The notes beneath the pieces were generated by a model. It had not been told where the DNA came from, ran no database searches, and saw only the letters and a program-made list of their open reading frames with translations. DNA of 64,000 nucleotides from Micromussa lordhowensis (lineage: Eukaryota; Cnidaria; Anthozoa; Scleractinia; Lobophylliidae): assembly GCA_964020085.1 (NCBI GenBank), contig OZ026597.1:10857515-10921514 (forward strand), written 5' to 3'. Made by a program: the position numbers and the translations under genes. Below, piece by piece: positions 43,901 through 55,800 of this stretch (the stretch's first letter is position 1; every line of letters starts with the position of its first letter).

Positions 43901-46900
43901 CTTTTTTGCATGGAGACGGACGCAAGTCTCGTTCACTCGGGGTCAATTGTCACTAATACAAAATCTTTTAACTTAATTAAGTTTCCAAAAGTTAGGGTCT
44001 GCCATCGCTCAGAATTTCAAGATTCAAGAACTTTCACTAGCTGCTTACGAACTCGTTGCAATCGTCAATGTACATATTTAGTTGATTAAAGATTGGCTAT
44101 CTTATTATATAACTCGTGTTTGATTAATTTTGAGTTACAGCTCGAGTCCAGCTGGCAATCTTTTCTACATAGGTTGAACCTTGTGTTTAAAATAATGTGG
44201 TTTCTTTAAATCTTGTGAACAAAGCATCTTCTTGGGATAAAATATTTCCCTTTAATTGAAGCTTACCGTGTCTTTCTAGGATCTGCTTTTCATTTACTAT
44301 GCATTTCTCTAACAAATTCAAATCAATCGAGTATTTATGTAGTTTTACGCATTCTTGGTACGCCATTTTTGGATATTAGGTTCCTATCTTAGGTGTCAAT
44401 TTGTAATGGGGATAAAACGAACAATACATCATTCGAAATTTGGGAACTGAAGTAAATAATTTTGAAGAACTCCACTACTCTTTTACAGAATATTAATGAA
44501 AATGAGAAAAGCCAAATTATTATCCTCGATTTTATTTCAGTAGTCAGTTTGCTGCTACTTTCCGTCAATAGTTGCCTACATCGAAATGTGTTTAATTTTT
44601 CGCTGATTAGTTTTATGGTTAGGAATTTGCCATCTAGTATAACAGCGAAAAACAAGCTTCCTCCGTGACGCACTCAAACATTTTCTATTAAATTACCATG
44701 CAAATACGTTTCATTCGACCAACTTATAGAAAAATACTCTCGACGAAATTTGTTATTTGTCACAAAAAGTCACCAAGGCTTTTTATGCTTTTAAATTTAA
44801 TCGTGTCCAAGACATACGCAAGCTTCTAATCTTGACCGCAGAAACCAACTAATTTGTTTTGCTTTAGCCATGAAAACTATCATGTACGGAAGCTGAACAA
44901 AGACGTGGGCATTCGACACCTGTTACTTAAGGAAAAAAAGAGAATTTTTCTTAACCAAAAGGCAAAGAAAGACTCAATTGAAAAAAAAGGATAGAAATAT
45001 ATTTCATAAAAATTATCATACGGATGCATCATGATTTTCAATCTGATTTTTGTTTGAATTGTCCGCTTCAAATTTCGTTACTATTTGCGGTCAACTTCTT
45101 TCATAAAGAACGTTTTTTGAACCTCTTGTGTATAAAGTGCCAGAACGCAATTAGAATATAGCAATTTAATCTTCTGTTCCGTAATTGTGTTGATGGGAAA
45201 AGCGAGCGAGCACGAAATTCAGATAGAACTACGCAAAACAAACTACTAACTCTGATAAAGAAGCGTCCTCTACTTGTTGTAGCAGCAGGTTGTCATAAGA
45301 CATTGATAAAAGCTCTATGATGATTTCTTTGCTGTAGAATTAAGCTGCTAATTGGCATGTATTCGGATTTTAGTAACTGGTAATTGTTTCTGTCTTTCTC
45401 AATTATTCCTAAACCACCGCCCACGGCAAGAGACCAATCAATGCTCTCAAAACAACCAAGAAGATTAAAACTTGGTTAAAAACTTTGTTGTGTAGACTCG
45501 GGTTAAATTTATCTGACGCGCGGTGGGGCACCTATCAATTTCTTACATAAGGGCAAAGAGTGTTTACTGATATTTCATCACAACAGACACTTTCAAAGGG
45601 AAACGAGCCTCTCGACTCCCTTCAGTACGTACCTTGAAACAAGCAAGAAAATAACTGAAAACAAACCTGAAATTGAAAGGTAGGTTTCGTTGCCGCTTAA
45701 TGGAATTTTGTTGTTGTTAGCTAAGAAAAACATAAATGTACTTAGTTTGTTTTGCCATAGCACTTCGAAAATACGGAGACTTAAAACTTTTTTTTCCTTC
45801 GGGTCAAGGGTAATCGCTTAGTGTGATACGCTGTGTAAAGGAAGCCTCTTTTAGTCGGAAGTGTTCAATAAATAGAGCTTCCTTCAGGTTCAAAAACCGA
45901 GTGCTTCGGTTGTTTCGTGTCTGAGGCCGAATGTGGTCTGACACTTTGTATTATTTCATTATTGAAATACGTTTGTTTATTCGTCTTTCATGTTTATGAA
46001 TTGGCTTAACACAAAACAGACAACAAAGTGGAATATCCGTTCAAGGTTTAACTCCTGTAGCCCGTTTCTGACCGGCTATTGTCGTTCAAAGATTAGTGTC
46101 AGTTCATGTTACACAGAAAAAATTTGAAAGTGGATTTTTAAGTTAGATGCAATAACTTCCGTTGAATCTTGAAGAGCTAGAAGTCCTTGAAACAATCACA
46201 TTTACAAAAACACCGTTTCAAAATAAAGGTTAGCCATTGCATAAAGACTCCTTTTCGACTTTTGATCAAAATCAATAGAAGTTATTTCTTTTTTTTCTTT
46301 TCAATAGAAGTTATTTCTCTCGCAAGTACTCAACAAAAAGTCATCTTGTGGTTTTGTAAGTTCCCTTCTCTTCCGTCATTAAATCTTTCAAACGAGATAT
46401 TTCCATGTAGTCCCTCAAACCGCCTTCTTACAATTTTGTATTTTTTCAAAGTCTTGACAACTTACACCTTTTTGCAAAGTTCACACCTATTCACTTGTAT
46501 TCCAAGGAAGGCTCAGTTTATCATCTATTGAGTGAGAAAAGAATGGTGTATCTCGGTGAAAACCCACAAGTGCACTCAACCTACACCTGTCTCCATGGTT
46601 CGTCATCGTTTTCATCTTTGGAACAAAACCAGCGTTCTTGTATTAAGCAAGAAGTACAGTACATTACGGATAAACACTTCTTTGTTTCTGAAAACAACTT
46701 AGAAGAATAACCGTTTCACAATCCTTTGTTTCCCTTCTTTCTCGATTTCTTGCTTGTTTTTTTTGCTTCGTTTCTTCTTTCTCTCTTCAAATCGGCATGT
46801 CACTAGACGTGTTATATCTGTCTATTCTCTTGCTGATTTTGATTACTTTCTGATTGATCTGTTTGTATTCGCTCCTACCTTTCTTGTCGTTTTAAAAAAG

Positions 46901-47200
46901 AAACCTTTTCTCTGCTTAATTACTTTCTTTTACTTTTTATAATGTCTACCAGTTATATGAAACCCACCTTACACTGTGACTTAGAACTGACAGAAAGTAT
47001 CCTTACTATTAGGTACTCTTTTCACAAGAATTATTGTCTTGAAAGAATGTTTTTAATATAATTTCTTTGCGTTCCTTTTTATCTCCTCATCTTTCCGCGG
47101 ACAAGTTCAGAAAGAGGAAGATATGTTTTACTTTTAATTATTAACAAGTTCTAGATAACTTGTTTTCCCAGTGTCACTATTTTAACATTACAGTGCTTTA
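40940..47200. other. Long intergenic region upstream of the peptide gene
   Basis: No coding exon could be supported. Open frames up to 115 residues occur but lack family signal or splice context. A short AT microsatellite lies near 42540-42553. An exon-like end (GAAAG followed by GTAGGT) near 45681 and acceptor-like AGs just upstream of 47213 would allow a 5' untranslated exon for the peptide gene, but this is speculative. The promoter is probably here. Confidence 0.45.
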
Positions 47201-47212
47201 CTTTAAAGGACA

Positions 47213-47845
47213 ATGAGTTGGTTATTTATCGCCCTTACAATACTCCTCGCCTTTTCGGAAGAAGCCTCCAGTAATCCACTGAGCAGACACAGGAGAGCAT
47301 GGGAAGATGACTGCCCCCCAGGGGTGTGGGGATGTAAGCGCGCACTCGCTGTTACAGAAGAAAAGGGGGTCGAAGAGGATTGTCCTCCGGGGGTCTGGGG
47401 CTGTAAGAAAAATACGATTCAAGAGCGTGACGAGGATTGTCCTCCAGGAGTCTGGGGCTGCAAGCGGGAAATAGAAATAAAAACCGATAACGACGATGAC
47501 TGCCCGCCAGGAGTCTGGGGCTGCAAACGAGGGCTGTTTGGTTCTGTGAAAAACTGGTTCAAGTCAAAGGACAAAAGCAAGCGCTCAGTAAAAGAAACCG
47601 ACGAAGATTGCCCGCCCGGAGTCTGGGGATGCAAGCGCGAAGTCAAGAAAGAAGAGCTCGGCGAGGAAGGATGTCCTCCAGGTGTCTGGGGCTGTAAGAA
47701 GGATGAGATTGAAGACGATTGTCCTCCAGGGGTCTGGGGCTGCAAACGAAACAAAGTTCCCAAGAAAGAGGAAGAGAAAAAGGATGAATCGACTGCCGAT
47801 GACGAGTGTCCACCAGGAGTCTGGGGCTGTAAGAGAGAAAATTGA
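47213..47845 (+). CDS. Multi-copy secreted peptide precursor with eight CPPGVWGC repeats
   Basis: A 210-residue prepropeptide. Residues 1-20 form a signal peptide (MSWLFIALTILLAFSEEASS), so the product enters the secretory pathway. CPPGVWGC then occurs eight times, with cysteines at 34/41, 57/64, 76/83, 97/104, 133/140, 154/161, 170/177 and 199/206. Each is followed at once by KR or KK, a prohormone-convertase site, and preceded by Asp/Glu-rich spacer. Another RR lies at 27-28. Every cysteine belongs to a repeat, so each peptide can close an eight-residue disulfide loop. No glycine precedes the dibasic sites, so C-terminal amidation is not predicted. A cationic stretch GLFGSVKNWFKSK (107-119) separates copies 4 and 5. 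The start is firm: an in-frame TAA lies 12 bases upstream. Tandem copies with acidic spacers are typical of cnidarian neuropeptide precursors. The PPGVW core recalls the PPGVW-amide peptides reported, as I remember, from box jellyfish. A toxin or defence peptide is less likely because mature units are short and identical. Confidence 0.9.
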   Translation: MSWLFIALTILLAFSEEASSNPLSRHRRAWEDDCPPGVWGCKRALAVTEEKGVEEDCPPGVWGCKKNTIQERDEDCPPGVWGCKREIEIKTDNDDDCPPGVWGCKRGLFGSVKNWFKSKDKSKRSVKETDEDCPPGVWGCKREVKKEELGEEGCPPGVWGCKKDEIEDDCPPGVWGCKRNKVPKKEEEKKDESTADDECPPGVWGCKREN

Positions 47846-48095
47846 TGAAGACTGTGAACTATTAACGAGATGAACTCAATTAATTTTGCCTGTTTTTGAA
47901 AAGATATAAAAGAAGGAAATGTTACAATTATCAACAGTTAGAACAGGTCAGCTATAAAATTCCGTCTCCCTATATATCGATTTCGATTATTAAAGTTCTG
48001 AGTTAATAATGTGTACAAAAAGTATTTTTCAGTTATTAAGAAATGAAGTATGAAGTTTGCTAAATGAAGTTATAATGCGAGCGGACTGTTGACAA

Positions 48096-48101
48096 AATAA
48101 A
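48096..48101 (+). terminator. Poly(A) signal of the peptide gene
   Basis: AATAAA about 250 bases after the stop codon, followed by a T/G-containing stretch (TGTCATGTCATGC). It is the first canonical hexamer downstream and gives a plausible 3' untranslated region. Confidence 0.5.
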
Positions 48102-48984
48102 CTTTGAAATCCTGAAGTGTCATGTCATGCATTCTCCATCATGTTCGTTATGCATACGTCTAAAATCTTCCAATTCTTTGGATCAATGTTTATATATATA
48201 ACTTTCATTCAAAAATAGGTCGAGTATTTTCGATTACCCATGTCAAAATTTGAAAAAGTAATGAAGTTTTTACTTTAAACAAAATTACCCAACTTTAACC
48301 ACAGTTATGCGCGTTAGTAATTTGTGATCCAGTGGAACAAAACAATGTAAATTTACAATTTCATGGGAAACGTTAAGCTACCTTCACGTCGCCCATAAAT
48401 ACTACGACTCTGTGAAAAGTTAATATTATATCCAGGGTAAATATTTACCGTATCTTCTGGGTGCCGAATAAACGCCAAGTCTCCAAGAAGCCCGTTAATT
48501 AGTCGAGACGTAATCACGGCACTTAACATTAGTTATTGAGATATATGCCGATCAAAATTATGACTAAAATCCCTTAACTGATAATTACTGGGCTTGAACT
48601 GCACGAGTCGATTAAATGGTTGGTCCACCGTGACCAAGTTCAGAGTAATAAATATCGAGAAAAAGGGACTTGGATAAAGCTGCCTATGCTGATGTTGTCA
48701 GCCAACAGCGCCGAACAGAAGTGTTGACTGACACACGAAACTGCCTTTGAACTGATCATGAGCCCACAGGGATGTATTGAAACCAGCTGGATCTGTACAG
48801 TTTTTCGGCATTTTTTGCTTCGGCATTCTTTGCTTCTAACGTCATGAAAGACTGCCCTCTGTTTTTGTCCTGTAATAGAGATCAAAATTCCCATCCACCG
48901 AGCCGACATTTAGTACTTATGTTCTGCCCACACCACCCTGGAATCAACAATCACCGGCGGCAGAGACGCTTGAGAGCACCCTGA

Positions 48985-49212
48985 GGTTTGTGGTTAATCA
49001 CATGATTATCGTGATGTCATTGTCATTATCGTGATTTTCAAAATGTTTTCCGTCCGCAAAGCCCCGTTTTCAAATTCCCCTGGTTTGAACAGCGTTTGAA
49101 AAATGTTCCGTTTACAGTGGACAATTCATGTTTCCCGATTAACGTGGATGGTAGACCTAACCGTAGAAATAAGCTGCGTTTCCAAATTTCTCTGGCCTGG
49201 TGTGGATCCACA
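48985..49212 (+). repeat. Dispersed repeat, copy 2 (see 40.3 kb)
   Basis: It follows the copy at 40300-40506 block for block, with short indels. The following 49250-49960 stretch keeps repeating AAAACGG / CCGTTTT and GAAAACGC motifs and looks like further decayed DNA-element sequence. I saw no gene there. Confidence 0.55.
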
Positions 49213-49964
49213 GTAATGCATTTTGTTTTAGAACCTATACTTTGATGTTTTTTCGCCTATCACCTTCACTAAAACACCCGAAAACGCTGATGAAAATGGA
49301 GGCTTTCAAACACGGTTTCAAAAATGGAGCCTTTTGAAATCGCATCGTTTAGAAAACGGTGCGTTTCTAGTGTGCACGGGTGAAAACGGAGGCTTTTAAA
49401 CACGGAGCGAGCCTATAAAAGGTCAGCGGTTTGCACTTTGTTGGCTAAAACACGGCATTTACGTTGAGTAAACAACTTCAAAACAATTGATATGCTTTCA
49501 CAAGTGAAACAACAAAAATAAGAAGTTAAAATGCATCTATATGAAGTACGACACCTGTCTAAATTCTTCTTCTGTAGATGCCATTCTTGTTGTTTTCGCT
49601 GACCTTTTTACAAAGAAAGCAAACAAACGAAAACCTTCCCTGGTGCGGTCGCCTGAAATATTACTTCGTGCGAATTTTGCGGGAGTACGACACGCCTGGG
49701 TGAATAAGCCAATCAAAGCAGAGTATTCCAATCTGTGATGGACGGGCTGAGCCGCTCAGCCTCCATTTATACTCTCGCTCCGTGTTTAAAATGGGTGACG
49801 GAAAATTATCATGCAATAACGCGACCATCCGCGTTTTCGGGCTTTTTAGTGTCAACGACAGGCGAAAACGCGTCAAAAAGTATGCGTTTTTGACTTAAGA
49901 CGCATTAGTGCAGAAAACAACACGAAAACGCTAATGTGGGCGAAAATATTTTGTTTCGCTTTCG

Positions 49965-51500
49965 TTGAGACAAGAACGGATGATCTTGTTAAAGCATTAC
50001 CGTGCCTGGGTTCTAAGTATGAAAATTGCTAGGGAAAAATTTTGCTGCCGCGTGAATCCCCTAGAAAAAAAATATTCATATATGCCTAAAACTATCTGAA
50101 GATTCCATTCCTTCCTTCCCAGGAGAGGGAAATAGGAGACTAAAACATACGTTGTTTGATAACGGTATTTAATATATTATAAATCCACAAAAGAATAGAC
50201 CAAGTAGAATAATCTTTGCAATTACTAGTATAAATATAAATATTCGTATATATTACCCTATAAGAACTATAAAAAACTATCAGAAAATCTTTGATTAAAA
50301 ATCACTTCCAAAAAATTCAGTCTCTCAATTAATATCCCATGAAATAGGAGCCGTAACTATATTGTAATTTGATAAAATGATTTGATAAAAACCAAGCGGA
50401 ATAATGATCACTAAAAACGAAATTTCAATAAATGATCACTGTATCTGAATAATCGTTAATCTCTCGTCTATTTCTATTTATACATTGGAACGCCAATTGT
50501 CCTCTGGGGTCATAACCACACCCCTCTTCAGGCTGAAAGGGTGATGGGTCGACTGACATTTAGCGTAAATGCGCGAATGCTTAATACTATGTAGGAGACT
50601 CTCTCGAAAGTTTAATCACAAATCCAGATTTCTGATTCAAGAGTTAAGGTCACTCTATTAAGGCCATTCTGTGCCATGCAAGGTTTGTAGGTGTAGATGA
50701 AAATTGAAAAGTCAAAACTTTAAGTGATAACTGGGCAATAACTGACAAATGTATATGTAAACCTCACCACCCTTGCTGACAGCTTATATTTATACCTCAA
50801 ACAACTCTACAAACTGTAGTATAATACTACAAAAAACTGCCCCCGAAAAAAAAAATCCCCAAAATACTGGATTATATTCGGCTGTTTCTCGGCTTGTAAA
50901 ATTGGACGAAAACATGGTCTAAAAATGCTCAGAAAGCATGTTCTCTCTTGATATATAGCTGACATTTAATCGATATTCTGTCATTGTTTAAATATGTGGC
51001 TATTAGCTTAATGAGACTGGCAATAGTTCTCAAGAATAGTGGAACCTAGCCCTAACCTGACCGCCATTTATTGCCAGCAGCAGTTTTTTTCTCACTTTGA
51101 CTCCAAAAAAATACGAGCCATTTAATTTGCACTAGCAAAAAATACATGTAGCTCTGTTAGGTAGACCCAGAAAAATCGTCCCGACTCAACCAGCCCTTCA
51201 GCAACGACTTGGAACTTACATGGCGCATACGACTGTCAGCAGGGAGGGGAGGCACGCGAAAATTGAAATCAATATCCACGATAAACAAGACGGGACTGGA
51301 TGACGATCATGGCGCATACTCGGAACGGATTTTTTCAATGAGAACAACGTACCTGTACATGATTAATTAACTTTTAACTAACTAAATTAATTACAATATG
51401 TGTGGTTGTTAATTGGCGGAGCTCACTGAAGAGCGATCGTCTTCTCTTCCCACAAGTCTCTTAAGTCGTTCCAGATGATGGTACGCTCTGCGAAGAGAGG
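49965..51500. other. AT-rich intergenic stretch, nothing recognised
   Basis: There is no splice-supported exon and no open frame of note. Long A/T runs and short direct repeats only. Confidence 0.5.
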
Positions 51501-51524
51501 ATGTCACGTTTAACAAACACGAAG

Positions 51525-51926
51525 CATTGCCGGATTTCATACCGTGAGGGCCTGGGTACAAGTCCGTGTATTATGGGATTAACAACACAAGACCCATATA
51601 TTCAGAAAGAGCACACTGAGCTTTACAAAATCCTTAAGTTTCGTGTTAATTGGGCCAATATTGAACAAGATACAGCCATTCAAAAACTTCAAAATTTAGT
51701 AACAAATGTATGGATTGCCGGACACTTGTCCGGAAATCCATACATTTCTTTGCAAATTTTGAAGTTTTTGAATGGCTGTATCTTGTTCAATATTGGCCCA
51801 ATTAACACAAAACTTAAGGATTTTGTAAAGCTCAGTGTGCTCTTTTTGAATATATGGGTCTTGTGTTGTTAATCCCATAATACACGGACTTGTACCCAGG
51901 CCCCCATCGTATGAAATCCAGCAATG
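51525..51926. repeat. 402-bp near-perfect palindrome
   Basis: The left arm at 51525-51721 and the right arm at about 51727-51926 are reverse complements with only scattered differences and no real spacer. The centre reads CCGGACACTTGTCCGG. Matching blocks include CAAGTCCGTGTATTATGGGA, CAAGACCCATATATTC and CCAATATTGAACAAGATACA. As a result the same peptide frame (MGLTTQDPYIQKEHTELYK) can be read on both strands. That frame is probably not a gene. No target duplication was identified. Confidence 0.85.
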
Positions 51927-52621
51927 ATACAGTTGGCTTGCACTTAAGGTGAACCGGTCAGCGCCAGTGTAGAACGCAGACTGGTGGACCCCGCAGCCCC
52001 CAAAAGACGAACACACGCAGTTCATTCATAATTTGTTTGAAAGTAAGCCGATTCACTCGGTGCTGGAGACAACCTAATCCCCAAGTCATTTTCTGCAGAA
52101 CACGATAGGGCATACGTCTGAATAAAAAGGGCGAGAGCTTCGTAGAATTGGTATACAACAAAAGATCTTTCAAAGGATATTAATATAGAACCTTGGCACA
52201 CCTTTGTAAAGAAACCTCTCCTCGAAAAATGTCGGCGTCTCGTTCACTTTGGTCATCTGAAACAGAAACGTAACTCAGCAAACTGAAAAACATTAACGAA
52301 ATTGAATAAATGTCATGGGAAGAGGAAGTCGATTCTTGTGACTTACAAAATATAGGCATGGAGTTAAATTATTGTTTTTAGCAACAGCTCACAGTGCTTT
52401 ATACAAAAGTAATTATTGTACATGTACATCAGTTCTTTTAGCTTCTCAAAGTGCAAGTGTGACAGGGGAGAATTTACGACGGAGGTTGCTTTTTTTAAAA
52501 AAATAGTTGCTTGAATGGGTGTAAGGAATACATACCTGACCCTAGAGAATCTTTTGTATCTCTGGACTTCAAATCCACATTAGAGGAAGCCTTGCAAAAG
52601 AGAATGGTCATTTTAGTCTCA

Positions 52622-52895
52622 AATTGTAGTCTGAATTTCCGCTATCAAAAGTGTTACCCTTATAACTGTGTAAATCACCGTTATCTGTCTAACTTCATGT
52701 TGATATCAAGTGCTTCGTAATCTGGCGTTCACTAATGGTGGTCTGAATCTCCGTTATCTAGAGTTTCGTGATATGTTGTTACCTTATACATGTAGTAGTC
52801 TGAATCACCGTTACATGTATCTAGCGTTTCGTGATTTAGCGTTATGGTGTTACCTTATAGTAGTCTGTATCACCGTTATCTAGCGATTCGTGATG
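52622..52895 (-). repeat. Tandem ~60-bp repeat overlapping the last exon of the LAS2-like gene
   Basis: On the reverse strand a unit of about 60 bases, CACGAAACGCTAGATAACGG followed by TGATTCAGACTACTATAAGG and TAACA, is repeated about four times with increasing divergence away from the gene. The first unit is the coding end of the terminal exon (HESLDNGDTDYYK). The later units are downstream and non-coding. Each carries a copy of the AAGGTAACA splice-donor-like sequence. Confidence 0.75.
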
Positions 52896-55800
52896 CGCCA
52901 TGTCTTGCATGGTAAACAGCATCTGTTTCAAGGCTTCCACAGGGCCTGGGGCAGCTTCCTTTCCGGTGAGTCTCGCTGCAGGAGAGCTGCTGTCTAGCTT
53001 CTAAACAAATCATCACAACAAACAGGCACGTCAATAACTAAGCAATCTCTCGTTCAAAGCATATGTTAAGCTAGAAAATTAACCAAAAGAGAGCGGATCT
53101 CGTGGATCACGAGTATTAGGGGCAGGATATATTCACACGTGTACCCAGTCAGATATAGAGGGCGTAAAAACATGTCTAAGCTCACCACTGGTTTTTTATC
53201 ATCACTATCGACACTCAAACAGTCTTCAAGGAATGATGATATGATGCCAGACTTTGGACTTGTAAAACGCCTTCTTATGTAGCTTTCTGGTGCCTTTGTA
53301 TCTTCATCTCTATACAGGAATCAACAGAAATCTAAATTATATCTTAGCCTGCAAGTGCAGCCATACGTTATACAAGCGTTTCTCTCGCCCGTGCTGGTTG
53401 TGACAAACAGGCTTCGGCTATACACACCTAAACTGGAAGAGTTTCATTGAACGAAAAGTCTTAATAACGGTGAAAACAACTACTGAATCCAAAGTACGAG
53501 ATTATGAGTGAAACAGCAAAACATCTATTGACCATACTAATCGGGTCAAGTGTTCTACCTTTTAATACAGAGTCACTAGAAAGTCTATAAATAGAAAAAA
53601 CTCACAGCTTCCATAAGTGAAATCTCTGAGGAAGCTCCTCTCGCACTACTGCATGTGGGTTTGTCGAAGCAAACGCACTTGTCGGCGATAACGTCTCGTC
53701 TTCCTCTTGTACCTCTGACAAATGCGTCATATGCCGCGGACTCAAGTGACGTGTATTGATTACACCCATGTCCGTCTCTGTCTCCGGTTCCGACTCGACC
53801 AATGTGTCGCTATCTGAGACAGTCGTCAGCGAAGGGCTGACATCAAACAGAGGCATGGGTGGGTGGGTAACAAGCGTTTCAGTGTCCGCTGTGTTCACAC
53901 TAATGACATCATCGTCAAGACTCCGGCGTGAATGTCTTGGCCTTGAAGCTGAACTTATGGCGATCCTTCGTAAATCCGGCACCGTTTTGCTCCGTCGGTG
54001 ACTTGCCTTCTGCGCAGTCCCTCTGCTGGGACCAGGAGGAGGTTTCCGGTATCGTGCATCAGGAACGGTCTTTGCAAGCTTCTCGTCTCTTGATCGATAA
54101 CTTGAACTGGCGAACACCGGCTTAGGAGTTGATTTCAAATTCTCCATCGTCCTTGCGTGCATGTTACGCTGGGCCTGGATTCTGGGTTCCGAGAAAGCCA
54201 CCCTTGAATCGCTACGACGGTCACTGTGTGGCACACTGCTAGAATACGGCTGCCTGCCTGATGAGCCATGTGCCATCGGGGTTTCCCTGCCAGTGTAAGC
54301 TATGGGTGTTGAATAATATTGGGGTTTCGGATGCATGGACTCGACGGTGCTATCTTGCGACCGAGAACTCTGAATCATAGTTTTCCACGGGTACATGGTA
54401 TTAGGATCTCTATACATCTTGTCCATTTTAATTCCAGTAGGTGATTTGCGCATGACTCTGTCCGTGTTGTCAGACTCCACATCGCTGTCGTCCTTTCGTG
54501 GCGGTAAGTCTATCTTCAATGGAATGCTTACGCGCGAGGGAGATTTGATAGGACTGGAACTAGCATACTGTTTTCTACTGACAGGTGGTGATGATTTTCC
54601 TTCTGCGTTCTTGGCGGGCAGATTTGAATACCGTGTTAGATTAGGCGGCGAAACGTACATTCGGTTTAATCTCGGTGATACGCTGCGCCGTCCAGCCTCT
54701 TCAGATGTGCCATATCTTTCACTCTGTGGAGGTATGCTGTATCTTGAGGGAAGAGCGGTAAAAGGACTCCTCTCTGGGGACGAATCCCTCAATACATTAG
54801 TTCTAGAAGGCGTGCTCTCTTTACCTTCCAAATACTCGTCCCTTGTGGAAAAACGCAGAGTTTTTGTGGGTGTAAAACTTAGACTTTTAGATCGTCTCGG
54901 AGAAACTGTTGACTGTTCTCGAGATCTTACTTTGCCTGTGCTTTTTCGGAGCTTTTTAGTGGACTCTTTTTTAAGTCGCGCAACCTTCTTGTCATGGTAT
55001 AATGAGTTATGGAAGTCGCCTCCCATATTTACCGGATGTTGTCCATATACTGACTGCGAAACTAACATCTCTGTGTCTGTGCTTGCTCCATCATTCCAAT
55101 CAACTCCGTTCACTCTACTTCCCGCCATCTTTACCCTTGTTGGGTCCTTGGGTCTTCTTGAAGAGTAGCTGCCTCTGGATTGTAAATCAGACACTTTCAG
55201 ACCTGGCGTGGAACGTGATGAACGCATGAACGGTTTTCTTTTTGTGTCAGTTTCTGATGTGGATGAGGTGCTTGAAGAATACTTCTTATCGGGACTGAAC
55301 AACAATAAAATCACAAGATAATATGTATTAATAATAGCCGAACAACGATCCCACGTACAGAGTTTGCGTTCATTGAAGGGTGTAGTTAACTTAACATACC
55401 GTATTTTCTCCATTAAACACCGGGTCCGGAATAGAGGCCGGGTCTCCAAGGTACATTTGTAAGTAAGGCCATCAAGGAAATTATTTTTTCGAAGCTTATA
55501 CAGGTATAATTATAAGACATTTAGCTCTCAAAAGTAATAAGAATAAATTTTAATAAACTCCAGCTTCGAAAAAACTGTTAAAGTCAAATAGACGCCGAAT
55601 CCACGAGCCCACGTTTGATTGGGCGTTTAATTGAGAAAATACGATAGTCAAACGCACTGGGAGCGCAGAGACTCAATGTCTCAAATCTCAAAATTCCTCC
55701 AGTTCAACTCAACTACTTATCGGCTCGTAATTTGTTCTACCACTTCTTGTTTTACAACGTTTTTACAATGTCTAACAATTCGTTTTAAACTCTTACAACC

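Noticed and set aside
47419..47934. 171-residue reverse-strand frame rich in LQPQTPGGQSSS
   Set aside because: It is the antisense reading of the CPPGVWGC repeats; it has no signal peptide or splice context.
51501..52025. Overlapping frames of 123 (+) and 109 (-) residues with the same core peptide
   Set aside because: The shared peptide is a direct result of the palindrome; no family signal.
54395..55168. 257-residue open frame on the + strand
   Set aside because: It is the antisense of the large LAS2-like exon, whose reverse-strand frame fits splice phases exactly at both ends.
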